A stretch of DNA of 64,000 nt from Cymbidium sinense (Eukaryota > Streptophyta > Magnoliopsida > Asparagales > Orchidaceae): assembly GCA_021442155.1 (NCBI GenBank), contig CM038222.1, forward strand, positions 56,802,266 to 56,866,265, given 5' to 3'. The position numbers and the translations under genes were made by a program. Positions 59,793-64,000 of this stretch are shown one piece after another. Position 1 is the first letter of the stretch; each line of letters begins with the position of its first letter. The notes under the pieces were generated by a model. That model worked only from the letters and a program-made list of their open reading frames with translations, did no database searches and was not told the origin of the DNA.

Positions 59793-62700
59793 TTTTTTTT
59801 TTTTTGGAGAAAGTGAGAGCCTTAGCTCAATTGTATTCCAAAAAAGAGATAATTACAATGTTACATATTGACCTCAGATTAAGAAGTCAACCAGCAACAC
59901 CAAAACAACATAAAACCTGTAAAGAACTATAAAAGAAAGGAAAACTATAAAGGAACAACCCTATAGCTTTACCCAAAAGAAAGCCTAAGCTCAAACAGAA
60001 TTAAAAGATCACAGAAAGAGCCTTCCAAAATTCGAGACGGTCAAGATGAATATGTTTAGAAATGATTTGTGATAATCTATGGACTCGGACTTTGAATAAT
60101 CCAAAATCATCAACCTCAAATAGAACATGCGATGCGGCACCCTCAGCCTCCATTTGGTGAAAGAAACAACAACCAAGGTTCTTTGTGTTGTGTGCAAGCA
60201 AAAAAGATCACCCTAGTGGGAAGGATTAGAGTCATCATCGTCAGAACCCAGATGCGACACGGCACACCCACATCCTCCCCATAGCCATAACCATAGCCTC
60301 CATAGCCAACCACAAAGAAACAAAGAAAGAAACCAAATCGCCACCTCAATACCAAGCAGATTGAACAGAAAAAGAAGTCCTTTGACAACTGCATAGCTCA
60401 AATCCAACCAATGAAGCGAAATGATCAGGCACCTACTAACCCAAAGACCTTTCAACATCCAAAGATTGACAATAAACCTAAAACCAAGACAACCCACTCA
60501 ATCAGATTAAGCAACTCAACAGAAATAGCCATAACCTGACTCTCCGAACCTCCAAGAGAGAAAAGGATTGTGCGACTGCGGCTGAAAAATAGGCAACAAA
60601 TGGAGGCAAGAAAACATATACATTACAACAACCGGCATTATTAACAAAAACCAGCCAAACCTCAAATAAAGCCCACCAAATCAGGTTAAACAACATAAAA
60701 TCAGCTTACGAGAGGTTCCGTCGCCAAAACCAAGTAAGTCCAAAACAATTGACCAAGAGTCTTTAAGTTTCCACCTAACAACCTTAAAGGCAATCCGATC
60801 CCTTATAAGATCAAGTAAAGCAATAAGAGAAGAAGCGAGGAGGGTGAAACACCTATTGTTCCTTTCACGCCAAATACAATAGACTAAAACGAAAGGTAGT
60901 GAAGTTTAGTAATCATTTATGCATATTAGGGGCTAAATCATTCAGAACTTGCTGCAATGTGGATTGAAGTAAGTAAAAGTTCCCATTCGGCAGAATCCTT
61001 CTTATCAAATGCATAGAAAATGGACACTCAAAGAAAAGGTGAGCATGTGTTTCGTTGAGTGACAAAAGCGAATAGATGTGTTCCAATCCCTCTTTTAACC
61101 AAGAATCGAGGTCTTTAACCCACCCGATATGCCAACCATGATAGATAGAGTAGTTAATAGCATAACCAAAAAAACGATTTATACCAATTAACGAGGCAAG
61201 TTATCAAATAAGCCTTCTTTAAAATCGAGAATTTGTAGGAGACCGTTTGGACTCCCATGCAATCCAGTCCTCCCCTCCTGAAATTTGAATAGAAGCAATA
61301 GTATCAAATAGGAAAGGAAATTCAACCCCAAGTTGTGTTGGCAAGTTCCATTTACCATCCTGTATAAATGTGCAAATCATATTATCCTTATAAGTAGCCC
61401 AAAAATTTCTGTTATTGGAGTGGGATGCTTCAATCATAGTTTGTCTATCACACCAAGGATCCAATAGGAGGCTAAAGATTTTCCATCCCCATGTGATAGG
61501 AAATTTTATCCATCGCTTGCATATAGTTTCGTTCCTTCCACATAGGGGATATATTGATAGATGAACACCAAATAGATCCATATTTCTGCTTCCCCCAAAT
61601 TGCAAAAAGGGTTTTGTACTTGAGTGTCTTCCACATAAGTTTAATCTTACTTAAAGCATTAAGAGAAACATAGAAAGTAATACCCCTTTTCCTTAGGTAG
61701 AAGTTTTATCCCAAGAGATAGTGGTAAGTTTTTTAAGAGCCCCATTGTGATAGAAAAACGAGAAGATAAAGAATAAATGCTCTTTAAGACTCCTTGGGAA
61801 TCACCATTGATCTAAACCAATAGGAAATCGTTATTAGAAGATCAAGTAGTTGTAATCTTCCTCCAAGAGACAAGAATTTACATTTCCATGACTAACCAAC
61901 ATTGAAGTTTGTCAAAGAGACTAGAAAAATTTATAATTTTAGGAGAGCCCAAAGTGAGAGGAAGTCCCAGGTATTTAATTGGAAAGACACCCTGAGTTAT
62001 ATTAATAATGTTACACAATCTTTCCACCTCTTTAGTACCTTTTGAGAAACAAATACTAGACTTATCATGGTTAACCTCAAGGCCAGTGTAACTCTGTAAG
62101 CTCTCAAGACAGAATTTCAATGAATCAACAGTAGGGCAATCAGCCTTACCAGTCACAAGAAGATCGTCGCAAGAGTAAGTGAGAGATCTTACAAGTCCCA
62201 AAGGGGCACTATCAATAAATTTACCTCTCATCAATTAGGCATGAAAAGGTGTCTGCTAGAGTAAAAGATAGGGTGATAAAGGGCACCCTTAAGACCATTG
62301 TTAGATGAAAAGTAACCTTTAACTTCTCCATTAAGAGTAATGGAACGAACATCGATTATGCAAGCCTTCACCCAGTTAATAAATCTGGGTGGAAACCCAA
62401 GAGAATGTAGCCTGTGTAAAAGAGCTTTCCTATTAATAGAATCAAAAGCCTTCCTGAGGTCAAGTTTAGCAAGAAAGCCACCACTGTTTTGAGACAATTC
62501 ATGACAAATTTCATAGGCCATAGTAATATTATCAGAAATGTCCCTCCCTTTGATGAATGCAGATTGAGCTTGATGAATTAATAAGGGGAGAACCTTCTTA
62601 AGTCTAAAGGCAAGAGTTTTTGCAATGACTTTATAAAAAGTATTACAAAGAGATATGGGCCTATAATCAGATAATGAATTGGAGTGCTTAACTTTGGGGA

Positions 62701-64000
62701 TCAATGTAATCAAGGTGTGTTTCAACCGATTAGGAAGCTTCTGAAATTTGAAAAAGTGATGAGAAGCCTTTAAAAAAGTTTTACCAGTTACCTCCCAAGT
62801 AGCAGAAGAACTTAGAATTAAACCCATCCATCCGAGATTTGTTCTCACTATTAAGAGCATTAAGAATTTCGATGAATATCACTTCGCTTTGAGCAAGATT
62901 GACGAGAGAGTTCCCAATAGGGAGATCCCGATATGAAAGAATCGAGGTTGTCTTATTGAAGAGAGATGAGTAATACCGCGATTTCTTCAATTAAATCCTG
63001 ATCATTCAACAACCCATTATCAGTGGAGAGTTCTCTAATGCAGTTGGAACTATGCCTTTCCTTAATAGAGAAATAAAGAAACTTAAGATCATCATCGAGG
63101 ATGTTAGCCAATGAGCCTTAGCTCTCTTCACCCAAGAAGTTTCCATTTGAAGAAGAGAATGATAAGAATCTTTAATTGCTTTAGCTTCAACCATAAGTCG
63201 CATATTATTAGGATCCCTTTCAATTTTACCAAGGATGTCAAGTTGATTCCTTTTAGCTTCATCTAACTTTATTTGCGAGAATAACATTTCATTGAATCCT
63301 TAAGAGCGCTTGACATTGGAAAGCTTGTTAGCTTAACAAAATTGGATCCCCAACCGCAAAGATCTTCCAAGCCTCTCTAGTAACATCCAAAAAGTCGGGT
63401 GAAAGTACCCAATAATTTTTAAACATAAAGCGGGTAATCCGTCATATGTAAGAACAAGGGAGAGTGATCCGAAAGCGGGGTAACTTTGTAAAAGAGGAGG
63501 AAATTGTTCCAACCAACAAACATTGCAAAGAGCCCATCAATTTTCGAAAAATAGGGTTATTAATTTGTTGATTGGATATTAAATCTCAGATATCAAATAA
63601 ATCTGATAATCTACTTGCACAACAATTAAAGATGATCAACCAAGGATAATTAGTAATTAGTTAAAAGAATCAAGAGATCAATATATAAATACAAGTCAAA
63701 GGAAGACCAACACATATAACATCACCATGAATGAATTGATTAGAGACAACCCGGGCACAAAATCAATAGAACACCATTTAATCCATATCCACCAATGCAG
63801 AGTCAAAATTAGAACGGTTTCATATGGAAACATGGAAAACTTACATAGCGAAAGGATTTAGAGATGTAGCTGATTTTTGTTTCCAAGAGGCAAACCAAAT
63901 CCAAACTAAAATCTTTCATGAGTCTTTTGCAATCCAAAATTACCCTCGCACTAGGCCCCTAACATTCCAACTTCCTATAATCGGAAGGTCATTGAGAAGA
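59793..64000 (-). mobile_element. L1-type LINE, minus strand, runs off the window
   Basis: The 3' end is marked by a T-run at 59793-59805 (poly(A) on the minus strand). ORF2 runs from the endonuclease start near 63972 through RT to a C-terminal zinc region near 61050. About 1.1 kb of 3' region follows (59806-60930), with no clear gene. The 5' end and any ORF1 lie beyond 64000, so the target duplication cannot be checked. It is on the same strand as, and directly upstream of, the CASP-like gene. Confidence 0.88.
60930..63985 (-). pseudogene. L1 ORF2: endonuclease, reverse transcriptase, zinc region; broken
   Basis: Minus strand, N to C: GSWNVRGLVRG (63975-63943), the start of the apurinic-type endonuclease; its end FKNYWVLSPDFLDVTREAW near 63420-63360. 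63287-63006 is the linker to RT. RT: KHTLITLIPKVKHSN, DYRPISLCNTFYKVIAK, QSAFIKGRDISDNI and AKLDLRKAFDSINRKAL (62860-62231). The catalytic box is YSCDDLLV at about 62177-62154, with Cys where Ala is usual but both Asp kept. FPIKYLGLPL is near 61960. 61605-61219 is the C-terminal region, and THAHLFFECPFSMHLIRRI (61055-60999) is the zinc-finger-like end. Stops and shifts at about 63005, 62780, 62232 and 61877 make it inactive. Confidence 0.85.

Noticed and set aside
60001..60696. Short minus-strand ORFs near the L1 3' end as separate genes
   Set aside because: They overlap each other, have no family match I recognise, and lie between the L1 zinc region and its poly(A) end.

Overview
This window is AT-rich, repeat-dominated nuclear DNA from a flowering plant. 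Three things show this: a Ty3/gypsy element of the Tat (Ogre/Retand-like) lineage with a tRNA-Arg-type primer binding site, plant-type RTE and L1 LINEs and a RICESLEEPER-like hAT transposase, and a split CASP-like membrane-protein gene with GT-AG introns. I cannot name the species. No bacterial genes, CRISPR array, rRNA or tRNA gene was seen.

Layout. 1-3156 is the 3' part of a giant LTR (+). 3181-4790 is an inverted LTR (-) carrying an RTE LINE fragment. 4795-8548 is a deleted, non-autonomous retrotransposon interior. 8549-13814 is a complete 5.27 kb LTR. 13815-22855 is a decayed interior (leader ORF, gag remnant, protease, RT-RNase H, second RNase H, integrase, 3' untranslated repeats). 22856-26876 is a 5'-truncated LTR. 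26877-32018 is flank with two foldback/MITE elements and a broken CASP-like gene copy. From 32019 the same order repeats: inverted LTR (32019-40533, split by a 4.7 kb hAT element at 34448-39139), deleted interior (40534-43174), LTR (43175-48107), interior (48108-52440, with a better gag but no pol), LTR (52440-55818), flank and MITE, then an apparently intact three-exon CASP-like gene (58573-59546, minus strand). An L1 LINE on the minus strand fills 59793-64000.

Interpretation. The dominant event is a tandem segmental duplication of about 27-29 kb: unit A is about 3157-32018 and unit B about 32019-59260. The junction lies inside CASP-like exon 2, so the gene copy in unit A lacks exon 1 and part of exon 2 and also carries a nonsense change, while the copy in unit B is complete. 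Both units share private markers: a roughly 290-bp duplication at the LTR 3' end, the same interior deletion, and the same inverted-LTR/PBS junction. They then diverged by a hAT insertion in B, a 7 kb pol deletion in B, a 1.5 kb gag deletion in A and a 1.5 kb flank difference. The only likely functional protein gene is the CASP-like gene; an L1 ends about 10 bp upstream of its putative TATA box. I found no defence-type or metabolic system. The most novel items are the LTR-embedded dimeric satellite-like array, a small conserved leader ORF of the retrotransposon, and the precise inverted-LTR junction. All alignments were done by eye.
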